From Actinacidiphila bryophytorum (GTDB lineage Bacteria > Actinomycetota > Actinomycetes > Streptomycetales > Streptomycetaceae), in assembly GCF_016916835.1 (NCBI RefSeq), contig NZ_JAFFIX010000019.1, positions 1 through 64,000 on the forward strand: a stretch of 64,000 nt of DNA, in the 5' to 3' direction. This document shows positions 41,254 to 50,166 of the stretch, piece by piece (the stretch's first letter is position 1; each line of letters starts with the position of its first letter). The notes under the pieces are model-generated. The model was not told the origin of the DNA. It made no database searches and saw only the letters and a list, made by a program, of their open reading frames with translations. The translations under genes were made by a program, and so were the position numbers.

Positions 41254-41924
41254 GTTCCCCCACGTCCGCCGGCGACGAGTTGACCGTGGTGCACGTGGTG
41301 CGGCACGGCGAGGTCCACAACCCCGACGGCGTCCTGTACGGCCGCGCGCCCGGCTACCACCTGTCGGAGCTCGGCCGGAAGATGGCCGACCGGGTCGCCG
41401 AGCACCTGGCCGGGCGGGACGTCACCTACGTGGTGGCCTCGCCGCTGGAGCGCGCCCAGGAGACGGCGACGCCGATCGCGAAGGCGCACGGCCTCGACCT
41501 GGCCGCCGACCGGCGGCTCATCGAGGCGGCCAACATCTTCGAGGGCAAGACCTTCGGCGTCGGCGACGGCGCGCTGCGCAAGCCGGCGAACTGGAAGTAC
41601 CTGACCAACCCCTTCCGGCCGAGCTGGGGCGAGCCGTACGTCGACCAGGTCGTGCGGATGACCGCGGCGCTCGGTGCGGCGCGGGACGCGGCCCGCGGGC
41701 ACGAGGCGGTGTGCGTCAGCCACCAGCTGCCCATCTGGGTGGTGCGCTCCTTCGCCGAGCGGCGCAGGCTGTGGCACGACCCGCGCCGCCGCCAGTGCAC
41801 GCTGGCGAGCGTGACGAGTTTCACCTACCGCGGCGACGAGATCGTCTCGGTCGGCTACTCGGAGCCCGCCATCGACCTGGTGCCCCCGCACCTGCGCGGC
41901 GCCAAGGGTCCCAAGGGTGCCTGA
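41250..41924 (+). CDS. Histidine phosphatase / phosphoglycerate-mutase family protein
   Basis: A 224-residue protein of the histidine phosphatase superfamily. The phosphohistidine motif is RHGE in VVHVVRHGEVHNP, with the second histidine in VSHQLPIW. It is not a cofactor-dependent glycolytic mutase by length or loops; the substrate is unknown. It overlaps hemL by four bases (ATGA), so the two are coupled. The same neighbour pair occurs in other Streptomyces. Confidence 0.88.
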   Translation: MSSPTSAGDELTVVHVVRHGEVHNPDGVLYGRAPGYHLSELGRKMADRVAEHLAGRDVTYVVASPLERAQETATPIAKAHGLDLAADRRLIEAANIFEGKTFGVGDGALRKPANWKYLTNPFRPSWGEPYVDQVVRMTAALGAARDAARGHEAVCVSHQLPIWVVRSFAERRRLWHDPRRRQCTLASVTSFTYRGDEIVSVGYSEPAIDLVPPHLRGAKGPKGA

Positions 41925-42086
41925 CGCCCCCCCCACGCGGGCGAAAGAGGGAGAGCCACGTGGGGGATATTCGGGTGATTTGACCAAAATCATATAATCC
42001 GCGAGGAACGTGTGGACGTCATGGTGGGCGTCCGCACTTCCGCCCGCCTCAGCTGCAGGACATGCACGCCGAGAGTGGGGAATCGC

Positions 42087-43370
42087 ATGAGTGGGATGAG
42101 CCGGAGGAGCCTGCTGACGACAACCGCTGGGGTGGCGGCCGGGGTGGCCGTCGCAGGGTGCGGGACGGGGAAGGGGGGCCGGGGAGCGGAGCGTACGGGG
42201 GAGCCGTCGGGGGCCAGCGGGGCGCACGCCCCGGCCAAGACCGTCACCCTGATCGGCGACGGGTCCACCGCCCACACCGGCGACCAGCCCAACCAGCCCG
42301 CCGTCGACCGGCTGGAGCCCGGCCAGACCCCGCCGCAGTTCGTGATCTTCTCCTGGGACGGCGCCGGCGAGGTCGGCAACGGCCTCTTCCCCCGCTTCCG
42401 CAAGCTCGCCGCCGACCACGGCGTGTCCATGACCTTCTTCCTGAGCGGGCTCTACCTGCTGCCCGAGGACAAGAAGCTGGAGTACGCCCCGCCCAACAGC
42501 CCGCTCGGCGCCTCCGACATCGGCTACCTCGCCGACGACCACCTGCGGATGACGCTGGACAACGTCCGGCAGGCCTGGCAGGAGGGCCACGAGATCGGCA
42601 CCCACTTCAACGGCCACTTCTGCACCGGCGCGGGAAGCGTAGGACGCTGGACCCCGGCGGACTGGAAGAGCGAGATCGACCAGGCCAAGACCTTCGTGAC
42701 CACCTGGAAGACCCAGACCGGCTGGCACGAGGAGGACCCGCTGCCCTTCGACTACGAGACGGAGCTGATCGGCGGCCGCACCCCGTGCCTGCTCGGCCAG
42801 AACCAGTGGCTGCCGACCGCGAGCGCCCTGGGCTTCCGCTACGACGCCAGCTCGCCGGGCGGGAACCAGGTCTGGCCGTCGAAGAAGATGGGCGTGTGGG
42901 ACCTGCCGCTGCAGCTGATCCCCTTCCCCGGGCACACCTTCGAGGTGCTGTCCATGGACTACAACATGCTGGCCAACCAGTCGCACGCCGCCACCAGCAG
43001 CGACCCGCGCAACTACCCGTACTGGCGCGAGCAGGCCGCCCAGTCCTACATCGCCGGCTTCGAGCGGGCCTACCAGACCAACCGGGCACCCTTCTACATC
43101 GGCAACCACTTCGAGGAGTGGAACGGCGGGATCTACATGGACGCCGTCGAGGACGCGTTCAAGTACATCGCCGCCGCCGGGCACGACGACGTCCGCATGG
43201 TGTCCTTCCGGCAGTTCGTGGACTGGCTGGACGCGCAGGACCCGGCGGTGCTCGACCGGCTGCGCACCCTGGAGGTCGGCCAGGCGCCCTCGCAGGGCTG
43301 GAAGGACTTCATGACGGCGCCGGCGCCGGTGCCCGCGGAGACCGCACCGTCGGCCGCCGCCGTCGCCTGA
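42087..43370 (+). CDS. Polysaccharide-deacetylase-like lipoprotein
   Basis: A 427-residue exported protein. The N terminus SRRSLLTTTAGVAAGVAVAGCG combines a twin-arginine-like signal with a lipobox (VAGC). The catalytic-type domain has FSWDGAGE (the metal/base Asp), GHEIGTHFNGHF (His-X3-His) and a distal VSFRQFVDWL, consistent with NodB-like carbohydrate esterases. It probably acts on a cell-wall or exported glycan. ATG 42087 follows GAGAGTGGGG. It separates hemL-pgm from the cytochrome c maturation genes and may be an insertion. A 117-bp gap follows. Confidence 0.85.
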   Translation: MSGMSRRSLLTTTAGVAAGVAVAGCGTGKGGRGAERTGEPSGASGAHAPAKTVTLIGDGSTAHTGDQPNQPAVDRLEPGQTPPQFVIFSWDGAGEVGNGLFPRFRKLAADHGVSMTFFLSGLYLLPEDKKLEYAPPNSPLGASDIGYLADDHLRMTLDNVRQAWQEGHEIGTHFNGHFCTGAGSVGRWTPADWKSEIDQAKTFVTTWKTQTGWHEEDPLPFDYETELIGGRTPCLLGQNQWLPTASALGFRYDASSPGGNQVWPSKKMGVWDLPLQLIPFPGHTFEVLSMDYNMLANQSHAATSSDPRNYPYWREQAAQSYIAGFERAYQTNRAPFYIGNHFEEWNGGIYMDAVEDAFKYIAAAGHDDVRMVSFRQFVDWLDAQDPAVLDRLRTLEVGQAPSQGWKDFMTAPAPVPAETAPSAAAVA

Positions 43371-43487
43371 GGCCGCCCACCCCGCCGCCGGCACCATCAT
43401 CTGGTCCTTACTTGGGGCGATTGCCGCTTTTGGTGCCGGTGTCGGGGGTGTGGAAGATCGCCCGAAGGCCCATGCGAAACTTTTCAC

Positions 43488-44099
43488 ATGAGTCCTACGC
43501 GCGCTCTTCGACGCCGCCCGCTGCGCAGTGCCCTGGCACTGGCCGGAGCCGCCGTCGTGGCGCTGACGCTCGCCGCCTGCTCGTCGTCCTCGACCGGTTC
43601 GAACTCGGGCAGCTCCAACTTCGTCAGCGGCAGCGGTGAGATCACCGTCCTCAAGCCCGCCGACCGCAAGCCCGCACCCGACCTGTCGGGCAAGACCATC
43701 GCCGGCGGGCAGGACAGCCTGGCCGCGTACAAGGGCAAGGTCGTCGTCGTCAACATCTGGGGCTCGTGGTGCGGCCCCTGCCGGGCCGAGGCCCCGCACC
43801 TGGCCTCCGTCGCCGCCGCCGACCAGGCCAAGGGCGTGCAGTTCCTGGGCATCAACACCCGGGACCTGACCGCCTCGAACGCCACCAGCTTCGCCAAGCG
43901 CTTCGGGATCACCTACCCGAACCTCTTCGACCCTTACGGCAAGCTGATCCTGCGCTTCCCCAAGGGCAGCCTCAACCCGCAGAGCCTGCCCGCCACGCTG
44001 GTCATCGACCGGCAGGGCCGGCTCGCCGCCCGGGCGCTCAAGCCGCTCGGCCTGGACGACCTGAACCAGCTGATCGACCCGATCGCCGCGGAGAAGTGA
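43488..44099 (+). CDS. ResA-like thioredoxin lipoprotein
   Basis: A 203-residue lipoprotein with lipobox LAAC, a Ser/Gly linker and a thioredoxin domain with the redox motif WCGPC in NIWGSWCGPCRAEAPHL, and cis-proline in SLPATLVID. In system II cytochrome c biogenesis ResA reduces apocytochrome cysteines on the outer face of the membrane, taking electrons from CcdA. ATG 43488 lies two bases before no other start of merit. ccdA begins one base after its stop. Confidence 0.93.
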   Translation: MSPTRALRRRPLRSALALAGAAVVALTLAACSSSSTGSNSGSSNFVSGSGEITVLKPADRKPAPDLSGKTIAGGQDSLAAYKGKVVVVNIWGSWCGPCRAEAPHLASVAAADQAKGVQFLGINTRDLTASNATSFAKRFGITYPNLFDPYGKLILRFPKGSLNPQSLPATLVIDRQGRLAARALKPLGLDDLNQLIDPIAAEK

Positions 44100-44100
44100 C

Positions 44101-44877
44101 GTGGGCGGCACGGGTGCGCTGACCGTCCTGGCGGCCGACCAGAACCAGACGGTGCTGACCGGGGCGCTGCTGGCCGCGATCCCGATCGCGATGTTCGCCG
44201 GCCTGGTCTCGTTCTTCTCGCCCTGCGTCCTGCCGCTCGTCCCCGGCTACCTGTCCTACGTCACCGGCATGACCGGCACCGACCTGGCCGAGGCCAGGCG
44301 GGGCAGGATGCTCGCCGGCGCGTCGCTGTTCGTCCTCGGTTTCAGCGCCGTCTTCGTCTCCGGCGGCGCCCTCTTCGGCAACTTCGGGCAGACGCTGCTG
44401 GTGCACAAGGACGTCCTGACGAAGGTCTTCGGGGCGCTGACCATCGTGCTGGGCCTGGCCTTCATGGGCTTCGTCGGCGGCATGACCCAGCGCGAGTTCC
44501 GCTTCCACACCAGGCCCGCGGTGGGCCTGGCAGGGGCGCCGCTGCTCGGCGTGCTGTTCGGGCTCGGCTGGACGCCCTGCGTCGGCCCCACCCTGGGCGC
44601 CGTCAACTTCCTGGCCTTCAACGACGCGAGCGCCGGCCGCGGTGCGCTGCTGATGACGTTCTACTGCGCGGGCCTCGGCGTGCCCTTCATCGTGGCGGCC
44701 ATAGCTTTCCGCCGTACGCTGGGCGCCTTCGCCTGGGTCAAGCGCCACTACGCGTGGGTCGTACGGATCGGCGGAGGCATGCTCGTGGCGGTCGGCGTCC
44801 TGCTGGTCACCGGAGTGTGGGATCACATCACCTACCAGATGCAGATCTGGTCTGGCAGCTTCACCACAGGGGTCTGA
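44101..44877 (+). CDS. ccdA: CcdA, thiol-disulfide transmembrane protein
   Basis: A 258-residue integral protein of the DsbD_2/CcdA family with about six helices. The paired cysteines are in SPCVLPLVPGYLSYVTG and GWTPCVGPTLGA, which carry electrons from cytoplasmic thioredoxin to ResA. GTG 44101 sits right after the ResA stop, indicating one transcript. It precedes ResB by four bases. Confidence 0.95.
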   Translation: MGGTGALTVLAADQNQTVLTGALLAAIPIAMFAGLVSFFSPCVLPLVPGYLSYVTGMTGTDLAEARRGRMLAGASLFVLGFSAVFVSGGALFGNFGQTLLVHKDVLTKVFGALTIVLGLAFMGFVGGMTQREFRFHTRPAVGLAGAPLLGVLFGLGWTPCVGPTLGAVNFLAFNDASAGRGALLMTFYCAGLGVPFIVAAIAFRRTLGAFAWVKRHYAWVVRIGGGMLVAVGVLLVTGVWDHITYQMQIWSGSFTTGV

Positions 44878-44881
44878 ACCC

Positions 44882-46606
44882 ATGAGCATCACCGAGAAGT
44901 CCGAGCGCGAAGACCTCGGCGCGGCAGGCGCGCAGCTGAGCACCGCCCCCGCCGACACCCTCGCGGAGACGCCCGCGCTCGGCGTGCTGGGCTGGCTGCG
45001 CTGGATGTGGCGCCAGCTCACCTCGATGCGGGTCGCGCTGATCCTGCTCTTCCTGCTGTCGCTCGCCGCGATCCCCGGCTCGCTGGTCCCGCAGCACAGC
45101 GACCAGCTCAAGGTCGACGCCTTCAAGGCCAAGCACCCGACGGTCAGCCCGTTCTACGAGAAGATCGGGCTCTTCCACGTCTACAGCTCGCCGTGGTTCG
45201 CGGCGATCTACATCCTGCTGTTCATCTCGCTGGCCGGCTGCATCGTGCCGCGCACCTGGCAGTTCGTCGGCCAGCTGCGCTCCCGGCCGCCGCACGCCCC
45301 GCGCAACCTGACCCGGCTGCCGGCGTACAGCACCTGGCGTACCGACGCGAGCCCCGAGGACGTCACGGAGGCGGCCCGCAAGGCGCTGCGCGGCCGCCGG
45401 TTCCGCACCAGCGTGACCGGCACCTCGGTGGCCGGCGAGAAGGGCTACCTGCGCGAGTTCGGCAACCTGCTCTTCCACGTCTCGCTGTTCGGCCTGCTCA
45501 TCGCCTTCGCGCTGACGTCGCTGGAGAAGGCCGAGGGCGGCAAGCTGGTCGTCGAGGGCGACGGCTTCGTCAACAACCTCACGCAGTACGACGACTTCAG
45601 CGGCGGCACCCTCTACGGCGCCGACGACCTCCAGCCCTTCGGCTTCGACCTGGACAGCTTCGACCAGAAGTACGCCACCAGCGGCCCGGAGAAGGGCACG
45701 GCGCTGGAGTTCAAGGCCAACATCCACTACTACAGCGGCACCGACGGCAAGCCCGTCAAGGGCGAGATCTCGGTCAACCACCCGCTGAGCATCGGCGGCG
45801 AGAAGGTCTACCTGATCTCGCACGGCTACGCGCCCGTCGTGACGGTCAGGGACGCCAAGGGCAACGTGCTCAAGTCCATCGTGCCCTTCCTGCCCCAGGA
45901 CACCGCGCTGACCTCGGTCGGCGTCATCAAGGTGCCGGACGCGCTGGGCAAGGACGGCAAGCCCGACCAGCTGGGCTTCCGCGGCATCTTCACCCCGACC
46001 TTCGCGCTGGACTCGGTGCGGGGACCGCACTCGTCCTTCCCGACCCTGCAGTACCCGGCGCTGGTCCTGAACGCCTTCCACGGCGACCTCGGCCTGGACT
46101 CCGGCGCCCAGCAGAACGTGTACCAGCTCGACACCGCGCACATGAAGCAGTTCACCGACAGCAAGGGCCAGCTCGTCAGCAAGGCGATGAAGCCCGGCGA
46201 CACCATGACGCTGCCGAACGGCGCGGGCAGCCTCACCTTCGACGGCGTCAAGACCTGGGCCAGCTTCACCATCTCCCACCAGTCGGGCAACGAGGCCGCC
46301 CTGGTCAGCGGGGTCGGCGCGATCCTGGGACTGGCCGGCTCGCTGTTCATCCAGCGCCGCAGGATCTGGGTGCGGGCGGTGCGGGCCGAGGACGGCGTGA
46401 CCGTCGTGGAGATGGGGGGCCTCGGCCGCAGCGAGTCCGCGCGGATCGCCGACGAGATCGGCGACGTCGCCCTGCAACTGCTGCCCGACGCGCCCGTCAG
46501 ACCAGAAGGCGAACCCCCGGCGGAAGCCGGGACCCCAGCCGACGCCGAGGCCACCGCCGACGCCGAGACCACAGCCGTGAACGACGACGAAGGAGCGCGC
46601 GCGTGA
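44882..46606 (+). CDS. resB: ResB, cytochrome c biogenesis protein
   Basis: A 574-residue membrane protein: helices near residues 40-60, 100-120, 195-215 and 475-495 with a large extracytoplasmic region, the usual ResB/Ccs1 plan. With CcsB it forms the system II haem lyase. The C-terminal 80 residues are an Ala/Glu/Asp-rich tail. ATG 44882 is clear; it overlaps ccsB by four bases (GTGA). Confidence 0.94.
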   Translation: MSITEKSEREDLGAAGAQLSTAPADTLAETPALGVLGWLRWMWRQLTSMRVALILLFLLSLAAIPGSLVPQHSDQLKVDAFKAKHPTVSPFYEKIGLFHVYSSPWFAAIYILLFISLAGCIVPRTWQFVGQLRSRPPHAPRNLTRLPAYSTWRTDASPEDVTEAARKALRGRRFRTSVTGTSVAGEKGYLREFGNLLFHVSLFGLLIAFALTSLEKAEGGKLVVEGDGFVNNLTQYDDFSGGTLYGADDLQPFGFDLDSFDQKYATSGPEKGTALEFKANIHYYSGTDGKPVKGEISVNHPLSIGGEKVYLISHGYAPVVTVRDAKGNVLKSIVPFLPQDTALTSVGVIKVPDALGKDGKPDQLGFRGIFTPTFALDSVRGPHSSFPTLQYPALVLNAFHGDLGLDSGAQQNVYQLDTAHMKQFTDSKGQLVSKAMKPGDTMTLPNGAGSLTFDGVKTWASFTISHQSGNEAALVSGVGAILGLAGSLFIQRRRIWVRAVRAEDGVTVVEMGGLGRSESARIADEIGDVALQLLPDAPVRPEGEPPAEAGTPADAEATADAETTAVNDDEGARA

Positions 46607-47715
46607 ACATCGCTGCCGCGGTCAACGAGAGCTTCGCGAACAACAGCAACTACCTGATCCGTTCGGCGATGTTCGTCTACGCCCTCGCCTTCCTCGCCCA
46701 CCTGGCCGAGTGGGTCTTCGGCGGGCGCAGCAAGGTCGCCGTGCAGTCCGCGGCCCTGACCGCCGAGGCGCAGGCCGAGCAGGACGCGGCCGAGGCGGCC
46801 CGGCGGAAGGCGGCCCAGCAGGTCACGGTGAAGACCGCGGGCGGCAGTACGGTCACCCTGGAGCGCCCCACGGTCGTCACCCGTGCCTCGGCCAGCGACC
46901 GCGGTATCGAGGACGGCCCGGGCGCCGCGGGCGGCAGCGAGAAGGGCGACCTCTACGGCCGGATCGCGGTGTCCTTCACCGTGCTGGCCTGGCTGCTGCA
47001 CGCCACGGGCGTCGCCTTCCGCGCGGCCTCCGTGCAGCGCGCCCCCTGGGGCAACATGTACGAGTTCTCCACCACCTTCGGCGCCGTCGCCGTCGGCTCG
47101 TACCTGCTGCTGCTCGCGCTGAAGAAGGACGTCCGCTGGATCGGGCTGTTCCTGACCACGTCGGTGCTGCTGGACCTGGGCCTTGCCACCTCGGTGCTCT
47201 ACACCAACAGCGAGCAGCTGGTGCCGGCGCTGCACTCGTACTGGCTGTGGATCCACGTCTCGTGCGCGATCATCTCCGGCGCGATCTTCTACCTGGCCGC
47301 GGTCGGCACCCTGCTCTTCCTCTTCCGCGACCACTACGAGGTCGCGGTGACCGCGGGCCGGGCGCAGGACGGCCGGTGGGGCGACATCATGCGGCGGCTG
47401 CCGTCCGCGGCGACCCTGGACAAGTTCGCGTACCGGATGAACGCGCTGGTCTTCCCGCTGTGGACCTTCACCATCATCGCCGGCGCGATCTGGGCGCAGG
47501 CCGCATGGGGCCGCTACTGGGGCTGGGACCCCAAGGAGACCTGGGCGTTCATCACCTGGGTCGCCTACGCCTGCTACCTGCACGCGCGCGCCACCGCCGG
47601 CTGGAAGGGCCGCAAGGCGGCGTATCTGGCGCTGATCGCCTTCGCGTGCTTCCTGTTCAACTACTACGGCGTGAACATCTTCGTCAGCGGCAAGCACTCC
47701 TACGCCGGGGTCTGA
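46603..47715 (+). CDS. ccsB: CcsB (CcsA-family) cytochrome c synthase subunit
   Basis: A 370-residue membrane protein. The haem-handling motif is WGRYWGWDPKETWAFITW near residue 305, and WIHVSC and MNALVFPLWTF contribute the flanking histidine/aromatic regions. An Ala/Glu-rich cytoplasmic insert occurs at about residues 50-110. It delivers haem to apocytochromes c with ResB. GTG 46603 overlaps the resB stop. It ends 34 bp before the UbiD-type gene. Confidence 0.94.
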   Translation: MNIAAAVNESFANNSNYLIRSAMFVYALAFLAHLAEWVFGGRSKVAVQSAALTAEAQAEQDAAEAARRKAAQQVTVKTAGGSTVTLERPTVVTRASASDRGIEDGPGAAGGSEKGDLYGRIAVSFTVLAWLLHATGVAFRAASVQRAPWGNMYEFSTTFGAVAVGSYLLLLALKKDVRWIGLFLTTSVLLDLGLATSVLYTNSEQLVPALHSYWLWIHVSCAIISGAIFYLAAVGTLLFLFRDHYEVAVTAGRAQDGRWGDIMRRLPSAATLDKFAYRMNALVFPLWTFTIIAGAIWAQAAWGRYWGWDPKETWAFITWVAYACYLHARATAGWKGRKAAYLALIAFACFLFNYYGVNIFVSGKHSYAGV

Positions 47716-47749
47716 CGAAGCTGTCCCGGCGGGATGCGAGACTGGCGCC

Positions 47750-49207
47750 ATGGCTTACGACGATCTCCGCTCGTTCCTCCGGGCGCTGGAGAAGGAGGGC
47801 GACCTGCGGCGGATCACCGCCGAGGTCGACCCGTACCTGGAGGTCGGCGAGATCACCGACCGGGTGAACAAGTCCGGTGGCCCCGCACTGCTCTTCGAGA
47901 ACGTGCGGGGCTCGGTCGCGCCACTGGCGATGAACGTCTACGGGACCGACCGCCGACTGCTCAAGTCGCTCGGCCTGAGCGCGTACACCGACATCGGCGA
48001 GAAGATCGCCGGGCTGCTCAAGCCGGAGCTGCCGCACGGCTTCGTCGGGGTGCGGGAGGCCTTCGGGAAGCTGGCCGGGATGGTCCATGTGCCGCCGAAG
48101 AAGGTCAAGTCGGGGGACGCGCCCGTCCAGGAGGTCGTGCTCACCGGTGACGACGTCGACCTCGACGCGCTGCCGGCGCTCTTCACCTGGCCGCAGGACG
48201 GCGGCTCCTTCTTCAACCTGGGCCTGACCCACACCAAGGACCCCGGCACCGGGGTGCGCAACCTCGGCCTCTACCGGCTCCAGCGGCACGACCGGCGCAC
48301 CATCGGCATGCACTGGCAGATCCACAAGGACAGCCGCAACCACTACCAGGTCGCCCAGCGGCGCGGCGAGCGCCTGCCGGTGGCCATCGCCTTCGGCTGC
48401 CCGCCCGCCGTCACCTATGCCGCGACCGCACCGCTGCCCGGCGACATCGACGAGTACCTCTTCGCCGGCTTCGTGCAGGGCAAGCGGGTCGAGCTGGTCG
48501 ACTGCAAGACGGTGCCGCTGCAGGTGCCCGCGCAGGCCGAGGTCGTCGTCGAGGGGTGGCTGGAGCCCGGGAAGATGCTGCCGGAGGGGCCGTTCGGCGA
48601 CCACACCGGCTTCTACACCCCGCAGGAACCGTTCCCCGCACTGACCGTCGGCTGCGTCACGATGCGCAAGCGCCCGCTCTTCCAGTCCATCGTGGTCGGC
48701 CGGCCGCCGACCGAGGACGGGCCGCTGGGCCGCGCCACCGAGCGCTTCTTCCTGCCGCTGCTGAAGATCATCGTGCCGGACATCGTGGACTACCACCTGC
48801 CGGAGGCCGGCGGCTTCCACAACTGCGCCATCGTCTCGATCGACAAGAAGTACCCCAAGCACGCGCAGAAGACGATGCATGCGATCTGGGGCGCCCACAT
48901 GATGTCGCTCACCAAGCTGATCGTCGTCGTGGACTCCGACTGCGACGTCCACGACCTGCACGAGGTGGCCTGGCGTGCGCTGGGCAACACCGACTACTCC
49001 CGCGACCTGACCGTCGTGGAGGGACCCGTCGACCACCTGGACCACGCCTCGTACCAGCAGTTCTGGGGCGGCAAGGCCGGGATCGACGCGACCCGCAAGC
49101 TGCCCGAGGAGGGCTACACGCGGGACGGGGGCTGGCCGGAGATGGTGCTCTCCGACCCGGAGACGGCGGCGAAGGTCGACCGCCGATGGAGGGAGTACGG
49201 CCTGTGA
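47750..49207 (+). CDS. UbiD-family menaquinone biosynthesis decarboxylase
   Basis: A 485-residue UbiD-type prenylated-FMN decarboxylase. The family block EGPFGDHTGFYTP and the prFMN region VRNLGLYRLQRHD are seen. In the futalosine route this enzyme acts late on the dihydroxynaphthoate-type prenylated intermediate. It depends on a prFMN synthase, and a UbiX gene is present at 52257. ATG 47750 is clear. It overlaps mqnP by four bases (GTGA). Confidence 0.93.
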   Translation: MAYDDLRSFLRALEKEGDLRRITAEVDPYLEVGEITDRVNKSGGPALLFENVRGSVAPLAMNVYGTDRRLLKSLGLSAYTDIGEKIAGLLKPELPHGFVGVREAFGKLAGMVHVPPKKVKSGDAPVQEVVLTGDDVDLDALPALFTWPQDGGSFFNLGLTHTKDPGTGVRNLGLYRLQRHDRRTIGMHWQIHKDSRNHYQVAQRRGERLPVAIAFGCPPAVTYAATAPLPGDIDEYLFAGFVQGKRVELVDCKTVPLQVPAQAEVVVEGWLEPGKMLPEGPFGDHTGFYTPQEPFPALTVGCVTMRKRPLFQSIVVGRPPTEDGPLGRATERFFLPLLKIIVPDIVDYHLPEAGGFHNCAIVSIDKKYPKHAQKTMHAIWGAHMMSLTKLIVVVDSDCDVHDLHEVAWRALGNTDYSRDLTVVEGPVDHLDHASYQQFWGGKAGIDATRKLPEEGYTRDGGWPEMVLSDPETAAKVDRRWREYGL

Positions 49208-50127
49208 GCGCGGAATCCGCCACCCCGGACCTGTTCGGACCGCAGCCGAGCCCCGACGGCCGGGTCAAGGCCTTCCTGCGGCTGGTGATGATCGAGCACT
49301 CGGTCTTCGCGCTGCCCTTCGCCTACATCGCCGCCCTCACCGCGATGTTCCGCGACAACGGCTCCGTGCACTGGGGCGAACTGCTGCTGATCACCGTGGC
49401 GATGGTCGGCCTGCGCACCTTCGCGATGGCCTGCAACCGGATCATCGACCGGGAGATCGACGCCCGCAACCCGCGCACCGCCACCCGCGAACTGGTCACC
49501 GGCGCCCTGTCGGTACGGTCCGCGTGGACGGGCGCACTGATCGCCGTCGTGGTCTTCCTGGGCGCCGCCGCCCTGCTCAACCCGCTGTGCCTGGCGCTCG
49601 CGCCGGTCGCGGTGGTGCCGATGGTCGTCTACCCCTACGGCAAGCGGTTCACGAACTTCCCGCACGCCATCCTGGGCATCGCGCAGGCCATGGGGCCGAT
49701 AGGGGCCTGGCTCGCGGTGACCGGGGAGTGGGCCTGGCAGCCGGTGGTGCTCGGCCTCGCGGTCGGGGTGTGGATCGGCGGCTTCGACCTGATCTTCGGC
49801 TGCCAGGACGTGGCCGCCGACCGGGCGCACGGCGTGAAGTCGGTGCCGGCCCGCTTCGGCATCCCGGCCGCGCTGCACGGCGCCCGGATCTGCCACGTCG
49901 TCACCACGGCCCTGCTGGTCTGGTACGGGGCCGCGGTCCACGCGGGCGGCTTCTGGTGGACGGGGCTCGTGGTGGTCGGCGGTGCCTTCCTCTACGAGCA
50001 CTCCATCGTCAGGCCGCACGACCTGAGCCGGCTCAACCGGGCCTTCTTCACCGTCAACGGCGTGATCGGCATCACGCTCTTCGTCTTCGCCCTGCTCGAC
50101 CTGCTGGCGCGCGGCCTCGGCACCTGA
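49204..50127 (+). CDS. mqnP: MqnP, menaquinone biosynthesis prenyltransferase (UbiA family)
   Basis: A 307-residue membrane prenyltransferase with about eight helices. The first aspartate-rich motif is NRIIDREID (78-86) and the second is in DVAADRAHG, both needed for Mg-prenyl diphosphate. It attaches the polyprenyl chain to the naphthoate precursor in the futalosine pathway. GTG 49204 overlaps the UbiD stop. It converges with the lipoprotein at 50167. Confidence 0.94.
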   Translation: MSAESATPDLFGPQPSPDGRVKAFLRLVMIEHSVFALPFAYIAALTAMFRDNGSVHWGELLLITVAMVGLRTFAMACNRIIDREIDARNPRTATRELVTGALSVRSAWTGALIAVVVFLGAAALLNPLCLALAPVAVVPMVVYPYGKRFTNFPHAILGIAQAMGPIGAWLAVTGEWAWQPVVLGLAVGVWIGGFDLIFGCQDVAADRAHGVKSVPARFGIPAALHGARICHVVTTALLVWYGAAVHAGGFWWTGLVVVGGAFLYEHSIVRPHDLSRLNRAFFTVNGVIGITLFVFALLDLLARGLGT

Positions 50128-50166
50128 GGCGCCGGGGCCGCGCGGGCGGGTTCCCGTCGGGCGCGG

